Part shown: positions 36,116-46,922 of the stretch, piece by piece | Position numbering within the stretch: position 1 is the stretch's first letter | How the letters are laid out: every line of letters begins with the position of its first letter | Assembly: GCA_038373885.1 (NCBI GenBank) | Contig: JAWZYV010016535.1 | Location: forward strand, 620,001 to 684,000 | Direction: 5' to 3' | DNA: 64,000 bases | DNA from: Cheiracanthium punctorium | Taxonomy: Eukaryota > Arthropoda > Arachnida > Araneae > Cheiracanthiidae | Translations under genes and position numbers: made by a program | The notes under the pieces: generated by a model | What the model saw: only the letters and a program-made list of their open reading frames with translations | Databases searched by the model: none | What the model was told of the DNA's origin: nothing

Positions 36116-37249
36116 AGCATCAACTTTTGTTCAGGGGCGGATCCAGAGAAACCATCTGGAGGGGGGGGGGGGTTCCGTTTATCATTAGGATGATACATTG
36201 ATTTCCCAATACTTTTTCTCCCAGTGCATAATTAGACATGGTATATCACAACTGAATAAGTATTTTGTCTGCTGCAAGAACCGTCGAAAGAAAACTCGGA
36301 AGGGTAAGGGGGGCAGATCTATCGTGCGCCCTATACCGATCAAGTTAAGGCCAATGCTCATAAGCCACGTGTTTTATGCGCTTCAATGGTCGACGGGACT
36401 GATACGGGAAAAATATTTCCGTTGCTCTCTCCATTGTGTGGGGGGACAGGGTTTTCAGTTTAGCACATTAATCTTTTGTTGGTAGATACCGACTGGTCAT
36501 TAAAAGTCGTAAATTTCGCCAGAAAAATGTCGCCTGAATCCCTGCAGTGACGACAAGACGTGGCTAACCAGCAAAGAGACCTTTATTCATGTTGTTGTTC
36601 GCGGGCCCTACCCATTAACATTTTAGTGTGTACAGAGTATAATTGCTGAACGCATTATTGACCCCATTTCACAGCCACCGTGCAATATACAGTGTTCACA
36701 GCATGCATTTTCGCATTTTAGGATGACATTAAGTTTTCCAGATTAAGTAATTCCCATCTTTTTCTGTGAGGACTGTAGTAAACCAACCTCAATTGCTATT
36801 TACAGCTATTATCATTATTACCTGCTATTTACAATTTCAGCTTTCTTTTTAAAACCAGACCAGCTATACATTGCCAGGTGCTCGCTTTGTCTGACATCTT
36901 AGAATATGTTTTACTTTTATAATGAGGGTTTGTACCGATACATCTGGGTAATGTGGATAGCTTATGAGAGCAGTTGAAAGAATGAAAGTTGTACAAATTG
37001 CGGAGGGTTGGATTGTTCGTGTATGCTTCAGCATCATTTAAGGCCGATGCTGATTGTCGCTGCGTCTAACGTGACTGCAGTATGTAAGAGGGCATTCTCG
37101 TCGCGAATTTTACGACCTTTTAATGACAATTCTGGGTTTACCGATCAAAGATTTCTGCACTAAACCGCAAACTCCGTCCCCTATAAAATGGAGAGAGCAA
37201 CGGAAGATTTTCCCCCCCCCGTATCAGTGTGCCGTCGTCCATTCAAATA

Positions 37250-37424
37250 CGGTGGAATCTGCTAAAGTGACCTCCTTGGTAAAGAGATCGTCTGTCTATA
37301 GTGACAACTTTAATGCAATTTCACTTTACAACCATCACACTTTACCTCCTTTGTAAGGTGACCGTCTTTATAAGGCGACCAGTTTTGTTCTTCCCAAGGT
37401 AGTCCCATTAGACAGGTTCCACTG
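37250..37424. mobile_element. TA-flanked MITE, CAGTGGAACCTG-type ends
   Basis: The left end CGGTGGAATCTGCTAAAGTG follows TA (37248-37249). The right end, inverse of CAGTGGAACCTGTCTAATGG, precedes TA (37425-37426). 175 bp. Same family as 7552-7707 and the copy-B equivalent ending at 40355. The ends resemble pogo/Tigger-like termini; no transposase. Confidence 0.7.
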
Positions 37425-37461
37425 TACAAATAAAACTGGGAACTGTGCTCCAGCCACTGAG

Positions 37462-38530
37462 TTTTGTAAATAGAGTGTCCCGTTGACACAACGTGCATAT
37501 TCTTTAATGAAAAATTATTAATGCAAAACCTGATTAATATTGTCTAAATTTAAACTAATAATCTATTCTAAATTTAATTAAAAGTTTTTAATAATAACTA
37601 TCTTTTAAAGCTTTCAATTTTCCTCTTGGCCTTCTCAATTACAGCGCATTAACGTACTTCTAAAGCATTTCCCTCTTATCAGCTGCTTTGAAATAAAATA
37701 ACAGTTGACGCCGGCTAAAAGAATAATCATAACATCCCTTCATCGCATATATCTTTGCTCCAGCTGAAGCAGATGTGTTTGCGGTTTTTCTCTGCTGCAC
37801 AAGAAGCATATTGCTCGAAAAACATCTGCTAAAATTGTTCCAGAAAGTTCGGGCTCTTTCTATAGACACATGTTTTAACGGTTTTTTCTTTAGCAGTTGG
37901 AGAGTAATTTTCGGTGGGGCAAGCCGCTCACTTCACGTGAGGAGGCTTTGCCCGCCGACACGCATCAACACTGTAATTTTTTATGAAGATGCTCCCCCCA
38001 AGTCATCATGTTTTTATGTGTGTATTTTTCTCATGTTTTCAATAGTCAAATGAATCTGATGTTCTGAGCAAATAAAAAAAATTACGTCCAAAAAAAAAGT
38101 GATATGCGATCTCATCTTTTTTGTGGTGTGGTTCAGTGTTCCTTCCATCACTGTAGGAGAATCGACGAGCGAAAAGATGGATGTCTCTCGCCACAACAGT
38201 AGTATGGGTCAAAAACTTTGTTGGCCCACTCCTTCAAGTGTGTGGATCTTCATTTTGTTGTGCTTAGTAAACAGCTATGATTCTTTCATTCCTATGGAAT
38301 CGGATTTAGTTTGCTCGTATTCAAAGTGACATAATTACGATGTCGATTAAACAAAAATCTTTTTAACTGCGCTGCATTCACAGGTAAATCTTGATTCTCT
38401 CTACGGAGCTCGATGCCTTGTTTTGATTCTACACAACGCAATGTTGGTTTCTCCATAATATGTGACAACAATATAGACCAACCTACCTTTCGTCTCTTTA
38501 CGATCATCGGCCTACTTCTCCAGTATATAG
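37462..38530. other. Copy-A-specific segment of the duplication
   Basis: Present only in copy A: either an insertion after duplication or a deletion in copy B. Several open frames of 60-100 codons cross it, but none shows a domain I recognise and they overlap on both strands. I found no convincing TIR or TSD at its edges. Confidence 0.4.
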
Positions 38531-38593
38531 AGAAATTATGTTTAGTCCACAAGGATTCAATAAGTAATGGTGTAAATATTCTTGGTATATGCA

Positions 38594-38597
<4 letters not shown>

Positions 38598-38652
<55 letters not shown>
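38598..38652. repeat. (AT)n microsatellite
   Basis: About 26 AT units after a short imperfect ATGTAT lead-in. In copy B the corresponding place has only a few bases, so it expanded in copy A or was lost in B. Confidence 0.95.
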
Positions 38653-38656
<4 letters not shown>

Positions 38657-38768
38657 GGCTCTCTGTTTAACGACTTTCAAGGAACCGTGAAAATATGAAA
38701 AATCGTCCTTAAATAGAGATCTTTCATAAACAGAATTTGTAAAAGAATAACATTTCCCTTTACACTTT

Positions 38769-38958
38769 GGAAGGTGCCTGGATCAAAACCAGTTCGCGTC
38801 CGCCGACCTAACTGCTCGGAGTTTTCCGTGCTTTCCTCCGAAACTTAGAGTAAATAAGGATTAGGACCACTTAGAAAGACCCCCCCCCCCCACGGAGTGC
38901 ACCCCACCCATCGGCTTAGATTCCATTAGCAGTAATCCTACAGCACCAACACCAACCC
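38769..38958 (+). repeat. tRNA-derived SINE fragment (copy A)
   Basis: Starts at the decayed B box (GGTGCCTGGATCAAAACCAG) and runs through TCCGCCGACCTAACTGCTCG, a C run, CGGAGTGCACCCCACCC and a short ACC-rich tail. It is near-identical to 40647-40868, at the same relative place, so it predates the duplication. Confidence 0.75.
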
Positions 38959-40187
38959 TTTCCACTTTACATTCTTAGGACCGTGAATATTTTTCTTGAT
39001 ATATTGGCTTGCTTAAAGATCATTATATTGTTTTATTATCCACAAAAAATTATTTTAGGTTACCTTAAAAGAAGATAGTAAAAACAAGAAATACAATAAA
39101 ATTAGGTTTCAAGAAAATCAAAATGAGTCAGTTGTTTCCTTTTTCGCCTTCCCGTTATTCTTTCTTCCAGATTTTCTCAAACGTGAAATGCGTCAGCTTC
39201 CATTTTATGAATTTTTTTAGCTAACCAGCCGAAGCCTGAAAATAACTAAGATTCCACAATTTGAATTTGATAAAGCTAAAATTGTGAACTTCTGTCCCCA
39301 CCAGGGGCGGATCCAGAGAAACCATCTGGGGGGGGGGGGGGGGCTCCGTTTTTCATTAGGATGATACATTGATTTCCCAATACTTTTTCTTCCAGTGTAT
39401 AATTAGACATGGTATATCACAACTAAATAAGTATGTTGTCTGCTGCAAGAACCGTTGAAAGAAAACACGGAAGGCGGGGGGTGCAGAGCTATCGTGCGAC
39501 CTATACCGTTTCAATGGACGACGGGACTGATACAAGAAAAAAATGATCCGTTGCGCACTCCATTGTGTGTGGAGGGACAGGGTTTTCAGTTTAACACATT
39601 AATCTTTTGTTGGTAGATCCCAACTGATCATTAAAAGTCGTAAATTTCGCCAGAAAAATGTCTCCTTAACCAATGTAGTGACGACAAGACGTGGCTAATG
39701 AGCAACGAGACCTTTATTCACGTTGTTGTTCGCGGGTCCTACCCATTAACATTTTAGTGTGTACAGAGTATGATTGCTGAATGCATTATTGAACCCATTT
39801 CACAGCCATCGTGCAATATACAGTGTTCACAGCATACATTTTTGCATTTTAGGATGGCATTAAGTTTTCCAGATTAGGTTATTCCCATCCTTTTCTGTGA
39901 GGGCTGTAGTAAACCAAAATCAATTACTATTTACAACTATTATCACTATTACCTGCTATTTACAATTTGAGCTTTCTTTTTTAAAACCAGACCAGCTATA
40001 CATTGCCAGGTACTCGCTTTCTGATATCTTAGAATATGTTTTACTTTTATAATTAGGATTTGTACCCATACGTCTGGGTGGTAGGGACAACTTATGAGAG
40101 CAGTTGAAAGAATGAAAGCTGTACAAATTGCGGTACAAATTGCCTGTAAAATGGAGAGATCAACGGAAGATTTTTTCCTGCTAAACC

Positions 40188-40355
40188 TGCTAAAGTGTGA
40201 CCACGTTGGTAAAGAGATCGTCAGTCTATAGTGACAACTTTAATGCAATATCGCTTTACAACCATCACACTTTACCACATTTGTAAAATGACCGTCTTTA
40301 TAAGGCGACCGGTTTTGTTCTTCCCAAGGGTAGTTCCATTAGACCAGTTCCACTG
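40188..40355. mobile_element. Truncated copy-B equivalent of the TA-flanked MITE
   Basis: Same interior and right end (GTTCCACTG then TA at 40356-40357) as 37250-37424. The left terminus is damaged by a rearrangement around CTGCTAAACCTGCTAAAGTG. Confidence 0.6.
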
Positions 40356-40646
40356 TACAAATAAAACTAGGAACTGCGTTCCGGCCACTGTGGCGGTAGC
40401 GAGTCAATAAAATTTTCCCTTCCTTCTGTTTAAAAATAAAAGCTCTATCATTTTTGTAAATAGAGAAATTATGTGGTTTAGTCCACAAGGATTCAATAAG
40501 TATTGGTGTAAATATTCTTGGTTACACATAGTTGGCTCTCAGTTTAACAACTTTCAAGGAAACGTGAAAATATGAAAATTCCTCCTTAAATAGAGATCCT
40601 CCATAAACAGAACTTGTAAAAAAATAACATTTCCCTTTACACTTTG

Positions 40647-40868
40647 GAAGGTGCCTGGATCAAAACCAGTTCGCGTCCGCCGACCTAACTGCTCGGAGTT
40701 TTCCGTGCTTTCCTCCGAAACTTAGGATAATAACTTAAATAAGGATAACTTAAATAAGGATTAGGACCACTTAGAAAGACCCCCCCCCCACGGAGTGCAC
40801 CCCACCCATCGGCTTAGATTCCATTAGCAGATAATTGGCCGTAATCCTACAGCACCAACACCAACCCT
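40647..40868 (+). repeat. tRNA-derived SINE fragment (copy B)
   Basis: Counterpart of the copy-A SINE, with a small internal duplication (AACTTAAATAAGGAT repeated) at about 40733-40760 and the fuller GCAGATAATTGGCCGTAATC stretch that copy A has lost. Confidence 0.75.
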
Positions 40869-41239
40869 TTCCACTTTACATTCTTAGGACCGTGAATATT
40901 TTTCTTGATATATTGGCTTGCTTAAAGATCATTATATTGTTTTATTATCCACAAAAAATTATTTTAGGTTACCTTAAAAGAAGATAGTAAAAACAAGAAA
41001 TACAATAAAATTAGGTTTCAAGAAAATCAAAATGAGTCAGTAGTTTCCTTTTTCGCCTTCCCGTTATTCTTTCTTCCAGATTTTCTCAAATGTGAAATGC
41101 GTCAGCTTCCATTTTATGAATTTTTTTAGCTAACCAGCCGAAGCCTGAAATTTTTGCATTCCAAATTTTTCTGCCACAATAACAGCACTGCAGTAATTGG
41201 TAGATTTTATTTTATTTTGGTAATACGAACAATTATCTA

Positions 41240-41400
41240 CATGAGGGATGTCCTACGTGGGGGTTTTTCTAAGGGGTCTTAATCCGTATTTATGAAAAGT
41301 TTCGGAGAAAACTGCGTAAAGACTCCGAACGGTTAAATTGACGGACGCGGCCTGAATTTGAACCAGGCACTTTTCTTCTCCCAGTTGCGAGCGCGGTTAT
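41240..41400 (-). repeat. tRNA-derived SINE, minus strand
   Basis: Read on the minus strand: a tRNA-like head ending GTGCCTGGTTCAAATTCAGG, then the CGTCAATTTAACCGTTCGGA body and AATACGGATTAAGACCCC. Part of the A-box region is lost. Confidence 0.65.
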
Positions 41401-41429
41401 GTGATATGTGATGTTATGTGGCAAGCCTA

Positions 41430-41641
41430 TACTAGAGGCATCTGCATTCTGGGGCAGTTGCCTTGGTCGGAGGATTTTTTTCAGAGGTTCTAACGCGTGT
41501 TCACTTTAAATCTGCAGAAAACCATCTGGAAAAACTCCAGATAGTTAGATCGACAGCCCCGCGGTAGGCCCAAACGCGGGACCTTCACACTTCAGCCGCC
41601 TATCATGTCGAGTGTCTTATCCACTCGGCCTTGGTGGGGCC
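41430..41641 (-). repeat. tRNA-derived SINE, minus strand, head retained
   Basis: Minus-strand head GGGCCCCACCAAGGCCGAGTG then GATAAGACACTCGACATG, an A box within a tRNA-like 5' arm. A decayed B box follows (GGTCCCGCGTTTGGGCC), then GGGGCTGTCGATCTAACTAT. It matches the 15.4-kb copy more closely than the 25.4-kb copy, so there are at least two subfamilies. Confidence 0.75.
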
Positions 41642-42024
41642 CAGAAATTAGAATGTTAGATGCTCTTGCTTCATGCAACCATTTGCATGCAGAAGCGCCT
41701 TGGCAATCTCTTCCAATCGGCCACATTGGCTTTTCGGCCGTTTGGATTTGGATCCCGAACTAAATTTTTGTGCTGCTTCAAGAATTTTCTCTTTGCTTCT
41801 AAAATACCTTTGAGAATACACTCAGGTAGTTGAAATTATCTTGCAAATTGCACTTTTGACATTCCCCGACACTTTTTTCCTACTCTTAAAAATTTTTTCC
41901 CCTGTTCCTGTAGCGTAAGATGAAAAAAAAAATCGTTTTTAAACAGAAACGACACCATCTTTGAATAGAAATTTTTTGCGTTGGGGGGGGAGAATTTGAA
42001 ATATCGTCTTTGGAAAGAGATCGT

Positions 42025-42051
42025 TGTTAAACAGAGCGTCAACTGTATAAA
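42025..42051. repeat. Isolated pogo/Tigger-like terminus
   Basis: GTTGTTAAACAGAGCGTCAACTG next to TA is the inverse of the CAGTTGGCTCTC-like phrase at 38653 and 40529. It may be the right end of an element whose left end lies in the duplicated block (about 40529-42051). Both are decayed. Confidence 0.4.
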
Positions 42052-42130
42052 CACTTCTACTTTTTAAAATTTCAGTTCATGTGAAAATTTACAATTTTCT
42101 TTAACTTCCCTAATCCATAGTGCATTTCTA

Positions 42131-42183
42131 GCTCTGGGGGGGGGCTCGAGCCCCCAGAGCCCCCCCCCGTGAATCCGCCACTG
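42131..42183. mobile_element. hAT MITE terminus with G/C palindrome
   Basis: A palindrome GCTCTGGGGG...CCCCCAGAGC (42131-42160) with a central CTCGAG is followed by a C run and the terminus GTGAATCCGCCACTG, inverse of the CAGTGGCGGATT family. The other end is not identifiable. Confidence 0.55.
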
Positions 42184-42565
42184 CTTCTGTCCGTAAAAAG
42201 TAAACGTTGTGCATTTTACTGTTGCTTGAAAGGGACTCAAGGGAAGGGGAGGAGTTGCCCCCCCCTCCAAAAAATAAGAAATATGTTTGCCTCTAAATAA
42301 AGAAGATTTTTGTCTAATGATGACATATTTTATTAAATTCTGCATTGGTAGTCAAGCTTTATGCCTTCCGCCTTCTTGAAAAAAATTTCTGCGACCCCGT
42401 TGCTGTAATTTAACATTTCGATTTTTTTTTTTTCCCATACTCGCAGTTTTACATATCTATGAATTAAACTTTTAGTCTTTTCGATACTCACTTAAAACTT
42501 TAAAGCGCAAGAATTTTTGCATCAATAGAGGAGACCAACTGAATAGAATGCCCATCCCTGAAAAC

Positions 42566-42677
42566 GTGCAGCCGTTGTCATCTATCCTTTTAACTACCAA
42601 CAGCATGGCGTTCGAACGAATCGCCCATCTGGCGCCTTGTTGTTGGTAGTTAAATGGATAGATGACAACGGCTGCAC
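42566..42677. repeat. Hairpin with 36-bp near-perfect arms
   Basis: The arms start GTGCAGCCGTTGTCATCTAT and end CCAAC; the loop is about 40 bp and includes AGCATGGCG. The right arm (42642-42677) is its inverse with one or two changes. It shares the CAGCCGTTG and TTAACTACCA phrases with the element at 10098-10248. Probably a miniature foldback element. Confidence 0.8.
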
Positions 42678-43677
42678 TTTTGCAGCGTTAAAATATAAAA
42701 AAGTCGCCCCTTTTTACGCTCTAGATCAAGTTTTTCACAGTTTTGGAGTTCGAAATAGCGCCCGATGCGACGCTTACCTTGCTTCTATGTCGGGCCGCCC
42801 CTGATTTTATTAATCCAGTAGTATCCGCGATGTCTATTCGAAATTCGAATGTCATGTGCTATTCGAATGCTATGAGCTGAGCGTTCCAATGGATTTTTCA
42901 AAATCGACTATTTCGAATGCATTTAATAATCTATTAATTCGAATAGTTTAATTCATTCATGTCCATCACTAGCAGTGGCGCCATCTTCATATTTCACGTT
43001 AGCTGAATTTTCAAAATTAAATTTTCTCTACATGAATTACAAGTTAATCCTGGACATACATGTGTATCGCAAAAGTGGGAAAATTTTGTAATTTCACCCT
43101 AAAATAGTCTTCTGATTCTTTTGAAATACCCAAAGAGTTTAAAACACAAAACTTGTAAAAGAACTTTTTTGAAAGGATTTTAAAGTTAATTAACGTAAAA
43201 AAAAAAAAACTGGTAAAGTTTTTAAAAAGGGGAGTGATTATCATTGCCGGTCTAGAAGAATTTGTATCCCATTTTAAAATGAAAAAAATATATTTAAAAA
43301 AAGTGTTTTTAAGTTTTTATAGGAAGGACTTAGATTTACCAATACTTCCGACTTAACCAATAGCTGTTAGAACTTAAAAAGAAAATATCAACCTACAAAC
43401 ATGCTATTAAGTACGTCATTAGATGGCAGCACTACAGTCGTAGTTCTTATGACATACACTGTAATTGCAAAATATAATAATTATTTTCCGATCTTGAAGT
43501 CTTAATTTACTAGTCTTAAAATGAAAAATATTTTTTTATAAAGGTGTTTAAATTTTATCAAATCCCTAGATCCACAATAATCAACGATTTTAAGACATGA
43601 AATTGAAGTCAAAAATTAAACTACCCTTTGATAAATACTTTTGTGTAAGTTAATAGATGGCAGCACTACATTGTCGT
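42678..43677. other. Gene-free DNA left of the nested element block
   Basis: No gene recognised. A 16-base phrase, AGATGGCAGCACTACA, occurs twice (about 43424 and 43655), the second copy just before the target site of the MITE at 43681. Confidence 0.5.
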
Positions 43678-43950
43678 ATTACCGTATTGGCCGGAATATA
43701 ACAGGATATTTTTTACTGATTACACCAGCCTGCAAAAAAAAAAAAAAAAAAAAAAAATTCTTGTTTGTAAAATTTTAATTGATTTATATCAGCAATGATG
43801 ATGTCATTCCAAAATGCAAACTAAATTTTATGTAACACGTAAGGATTTTTTACAAATGACGATGAAAAAATTAGCAAAATGCAGTATAATGCATATATAG
43901 CAACTATAGTTACTATTACCTAAACACAATAATGCTGTTCATTTACAATA

Positions 43951-45297
43951 TTATGATAACTTTTGTGTTTTTCTTGAAGTCAAGAAGCTTCTTTTTGGGG
44001 TTTTTCGTTTATGGTCCACATCACTGTCTCTTTTTAGACACCAACAGTCAGTGGCGGATCCTGAAATTTTTTTTGGGAGGGGCTAAATTTTTTTAAAAAC
44101 TTATTTCACCCAATTAAAATGTAATATAAATCAAAATCTTAGTCTAAACCAATGTATTAGGCTTTTGGGAGGGGCTAAGTAATAAAATAGGATCATTTTA
44201 GCTATTTAAAGTGTATAATAAAGCAGAATGTTACCCTTGAGCAATCTCTTTTGGGGGGGGCTGAAGCCCCCTATCCCCTCCCCTGGATCCGCTACTGCCA
44301 ACAGTAATCGGCCATCATGTTAACATCCCACCGTCCTTGATATCTGCGTTCCATCTCCTTTATATCCTGGTGGAATCTTTCACCTTGCTCGTCACTCATT
44401 TTTCCTAAATTGTCTGGGAAGTATTCCAAATGTGAGTGAAGGAAGTGAATTTTAATGCTCATATTGCACCCCAAAAGATGATAAGTACGTAATAACTCAG
44501 TTACAAATTCTTTGTAATTTTCTTTTCTCTCATTTCCCAAAAAACCTTCTACGACATCTTTAAATGCAATACAAGCCTGCTTCTCTCTATTTGTCATACA
44601 TTTTTCAAAGTTGGAATCTTTAACTAATTTCTTTATTTGTGTTCCATCAAATACACCTTCTTTAATTTTAGCGTTGGACAATTTTGGGAACTTCGATATA
44701 AGATACTCAAAGCATTTTCCACCTTTATCCAAAGCTTTCACAAACTGCTTTATGAGTCCCAATTTTATGTGAAATGGGGGCAATAAAATATTTTGTGGAT
44801 CTATTAAATATTCATTTAAAATATTCTTCCTACCAGGAATCCATTCTTGTCTCTTCGGCCATACCTTTTTTATCCAATGACTTTCTCTGTCCCTGCTATC
44901 CCATTCACAAAGAAAGCACGGAAATTTATAGTAAATCCACTTTGTTGCCCGAGAAGCAGACCTATAACCTTTAAGTCACCACATATTGCCCACTTGTGTT
45001 CAGTGTATTTTATTTTAGTGAGTAGCATCTCCATACTTTGATATGTTTATTTCATGAAAACGGAATGTGCAACTGGAACTGATGCAAGTTAGATTCGTTA
45101 TGCAATAAAACTTCTTTTAGACTTCTCTTTGAGGAATCTATAAATAGTCGCCAATCATTCGGATTATAAGGAATATCTTCTAATTCATGTAACAAACCAG
45201 GTATGTCAGCACAATAAACCAAGAAGTTATCAGATTTGAAAAATGATAAAAATTGTTTTTCTCTATTTCTGTGCCAACTAAACGACGTATGTGTCGT
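43951..45297 (-). pseudogene. Decayed gene for an uncharacterised multicopy protein (RYQGRW family)
   Basis: Function unknown. Minus-strand pieces in order: SFSWHRNREKQFLSFFKSDN then DWRLFIDSSKRSLKEVLLHN (about 45100-45280), a frame break, WAICGDLKVIGLLLGQQSGF (about 44920-44990), a frame break, YKFPCFLCEWDSRDRESHWI, then an uninterrupted stretch from LPPFHIKLGLIKQFVKALDK to EQGERFHQDIKEMERRYQGRW and MMADYCW. There a 249-bp MITE interrupts it (44049-44297). Beyond the MITE it resumes with LKRDSDVDHKRKTPKRSF to a stop at 43951-43953. From memory, this protein recurs in many copies in spiders and other arthropods. The family's N-terminal half is missing here. At least two frameshifts plus the insertion make it non-functional. 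The longest intact stretch is at 44292-44783. Confidence 0.85.
44049..44297. mobile_element. hAT MITE inside the RYQGRW gene, TSD CCAACAGT
   Basis: The ends CAGTGGCGGATCC and GGATCCGCTACTG are inverse with one mismatch. The perfect 8-bp TSD CCAACAGT is at 44041-44048 and 44298-44305. 249 bp, with a G run and C run near the right end. The insertion point falls in the Tyr-Cys-Trp codons, and the coding phase resumes on the other side. Confidence 0.92.
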
Positions 45298-45936
45298 TAT
45301 TATTTAATTTCAATGAAGTAAGAGGTTTTCAGAATTTATTTAAAGAAATAAACATACATACTTTATTAATTTATCCTATCCAAATCACAAAGAATCTGAG
45401 TATTTTTACTTATTTAAAAAATTTACTTTTCAAAAAAACTGTATGTTATACGTAGAAACTGATATTATTTTTGAAATAAGCATGCGAAAATACATAAAAA
45501 ACAACTAATACTTTTAAAACAAGAAATTGTTGCAGGCTGGTGTTATATTCCGTTAAAAATCTGACTCACGCTAAATTCGAGCAGGGCCGGCCCTAACAGT
45601 TTTGCCGCCCCGGACAAAAATATAAAATGCCGCCCCCCACAGTAAAATTACTATTAAAAGAAATAAATTGTTCACAGATACTGTTTTCATGACTATAAAA
45701 CTGGAATAGCTCTTTAAACATAACACAGCATAAGAAAAACCATATTTATTAAAAACCACACATTAAGCTAAAAACCAAAAGAAAGAGAGAAATATAAAGA
45801 GTTTTTTTCTGACTTTTAACTCCGCAAAATTCCTTACTTTTTCTCTTAAATCAATTTTTCAACTAATTCATGTTCGATACCCAAAATAGTTAAATTATTT
45901 AATCTATCTGGAAGAGTTGTGGAACATAAGAAATTT

Positions 45937-46879
45937 TTAGTTAACTTTCATTTTGAGAAACTCCTCTGCACTTGCCACAATTATCGGCATAGAAAGCGAA
46001 ATTCTCGAAGCAATAGCAAGATGTGGTGTAAAATCTAGAGTTGAAATTAGCTTTAAAATTTCAATTGGGCTTTCCTTTTGTCCTAATAAGGCCGTAACTG
46101 AAATTATTTCATTTACTAGATCAAACGCGTTTATATTCCCTGATTCCCCATCGGTCAGTATTAACTCCAATTGCTTACACTATAAACAGTGTTAACACTG
46201 TTACACTGTGTTAACACTGTTACACTGTGTTACAATGTTTAATTAGCACTTTTTAGGAGTGCCTTTTAACTCATTTATAACGTGCAAAAATTTTAAATAA
46301 TTAGATTGGGTGCTTATTAAATTAAATCTCCACTCTAAGGTATTAATCGCTTTGTTTACTGTAAAAAAATAAAACTATCTTAAATTTTAATTTGGGATCT
46401 TTCACCAGATCATCTCGTGATTCGCAATCAGAATTAATATGTTACGTGGCTGCTCAGTGTTAGCCAGAATACTATCTCTTCGATCAGTTGTCTTGCATAA
46501 CAGAACGTTTCATTTAAAATTACACCCAATCGAAGATCCTTTAAAAAAATCTTTACAGTTTCTTAAGAGTTCTAGAGCAGGTGGTAAATCGTTGTCTTTT
46601 GACTGCAATACCTTTCTTAATGGACTCACGCAATTGAAGATTTTGTACCAAATAATAATAGAGCATAGGAACACGAACTGTTTGAAAGAGTTAAATAATC
46701 CTAGCCTCATTGGAATTAAATTTGTCAATACCTTTATACCTTACCAAGAATGCGATCTGTTCAATTTTTTTGGCATCAGGAATGCAATCTAAAAATATGG
46801 GATAGTATTTGGCTTGTTGAATTTCACTAACAAACTGTAATTTGAATCCAACTGGAAATCTTAAGAAAAATCTATGCAA
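45937..46879 (-). pseudogene. hAT transposase pseudogene (ZMYM1/TTF-type)
   Basis: The order on the minus strand is N to C. The first piece has QFVSEIQQAKYYPIFLDCIP then DAKKIEQIAFLVRY (46691-46879), which matches the catalytic-Asp region of ZMYM1-like hAT proteins (AKY...DCTPD..H.EQ). Then comes WYKIFNCVSPLRKVLQSKDN (46510-46728), typical of the helical insertion region. Last is DFTPHLAIASRISLSMPIIV then ASAEEFLKMK (45937-46170), the C-terminal dimerisation region. Frames differ between pieces and stops intervene; between them lies a short GTTAACACTGTTACACTGT repeat. Non-functional. Confidence 0.82.
46185..46245. repeat. Short tandem GTTACACTGTGTTAACACT repeat
   Basis: Imperfect 21-bp period, two to three units, inside the hAT transposase relic. 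Probably replication slippage. Confidence 0.7.
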
Positions 46880-46922
46880 AATGTGTAAATATTTGTTTGC
46901 ACATCACATATAAACAACTGAA

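Larger units (their letters stand above)
36132..39240. repeat. Copy A of a multi-kb tandem duplication
   Basis: Begins CAGGGGCGGATCCAGAG, with a long G run. It is collinear with 39302-41150, ending at GCTAACCAGCCGAAGCCTG. It contains a TA-flanked MITE (37250-37424), an AT microsatellite and a SINE at the position equivalent to copy B. About 1.07 kb at 37462-38530 has no match in copy B. The left edge coincides with a hAT-like terminus. Confidence 0.8.
39302..41150. repeat. Copy B of the tandem duplication
   Basis: Collinear with copy A from CAGGGGCGGATCCAGAG to GCCGAAGCCTG, but shorter: it lacks 37462-38530 and other small blocks. The sequence after each copy differs. Confidence 0.8.
43723..45542 (-). 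mobile_element. TIR element carrying the RYQGRW protein, TSD TTA
   Basis: The ends CACCAGCCTGCAA (43723-43735) and TTGCAGGCTGGTG (45530-45542) are exact inverses, flanked by TTA at 43720-43722 and 45543-45545. Minus the nested 249-bp MITE and one TSD it is 1563 bp. The only coding material is a decayed minus-strand gene of a family I know only as an uncharacterised multicopy arthropod protein. CAC-type ends and a 3-bp TSD recall CACTA/CMC transposons, but that is a hint, not an assignment. Confidence 0.7.

Noticed and set aside
37462..38530. Coding gene in the copy-A-specific block
   Set aside because: Several short frames on both strands, none with motifs or consistent length; no splice structure that I could defend.
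44774..45041. Plus-strand open frames of about 65 codons
   Set aside because: They are antisense to the readable RYQGRW coding pieces (EWDSRDRESHWI and neighbours) on the minus strand.
46439..46792. Plus-strand 117-codon open frame
   Set aside because: Antisense shadow of the hAT transposase relic, whose minus-strand frames carry recognisable family motifs.
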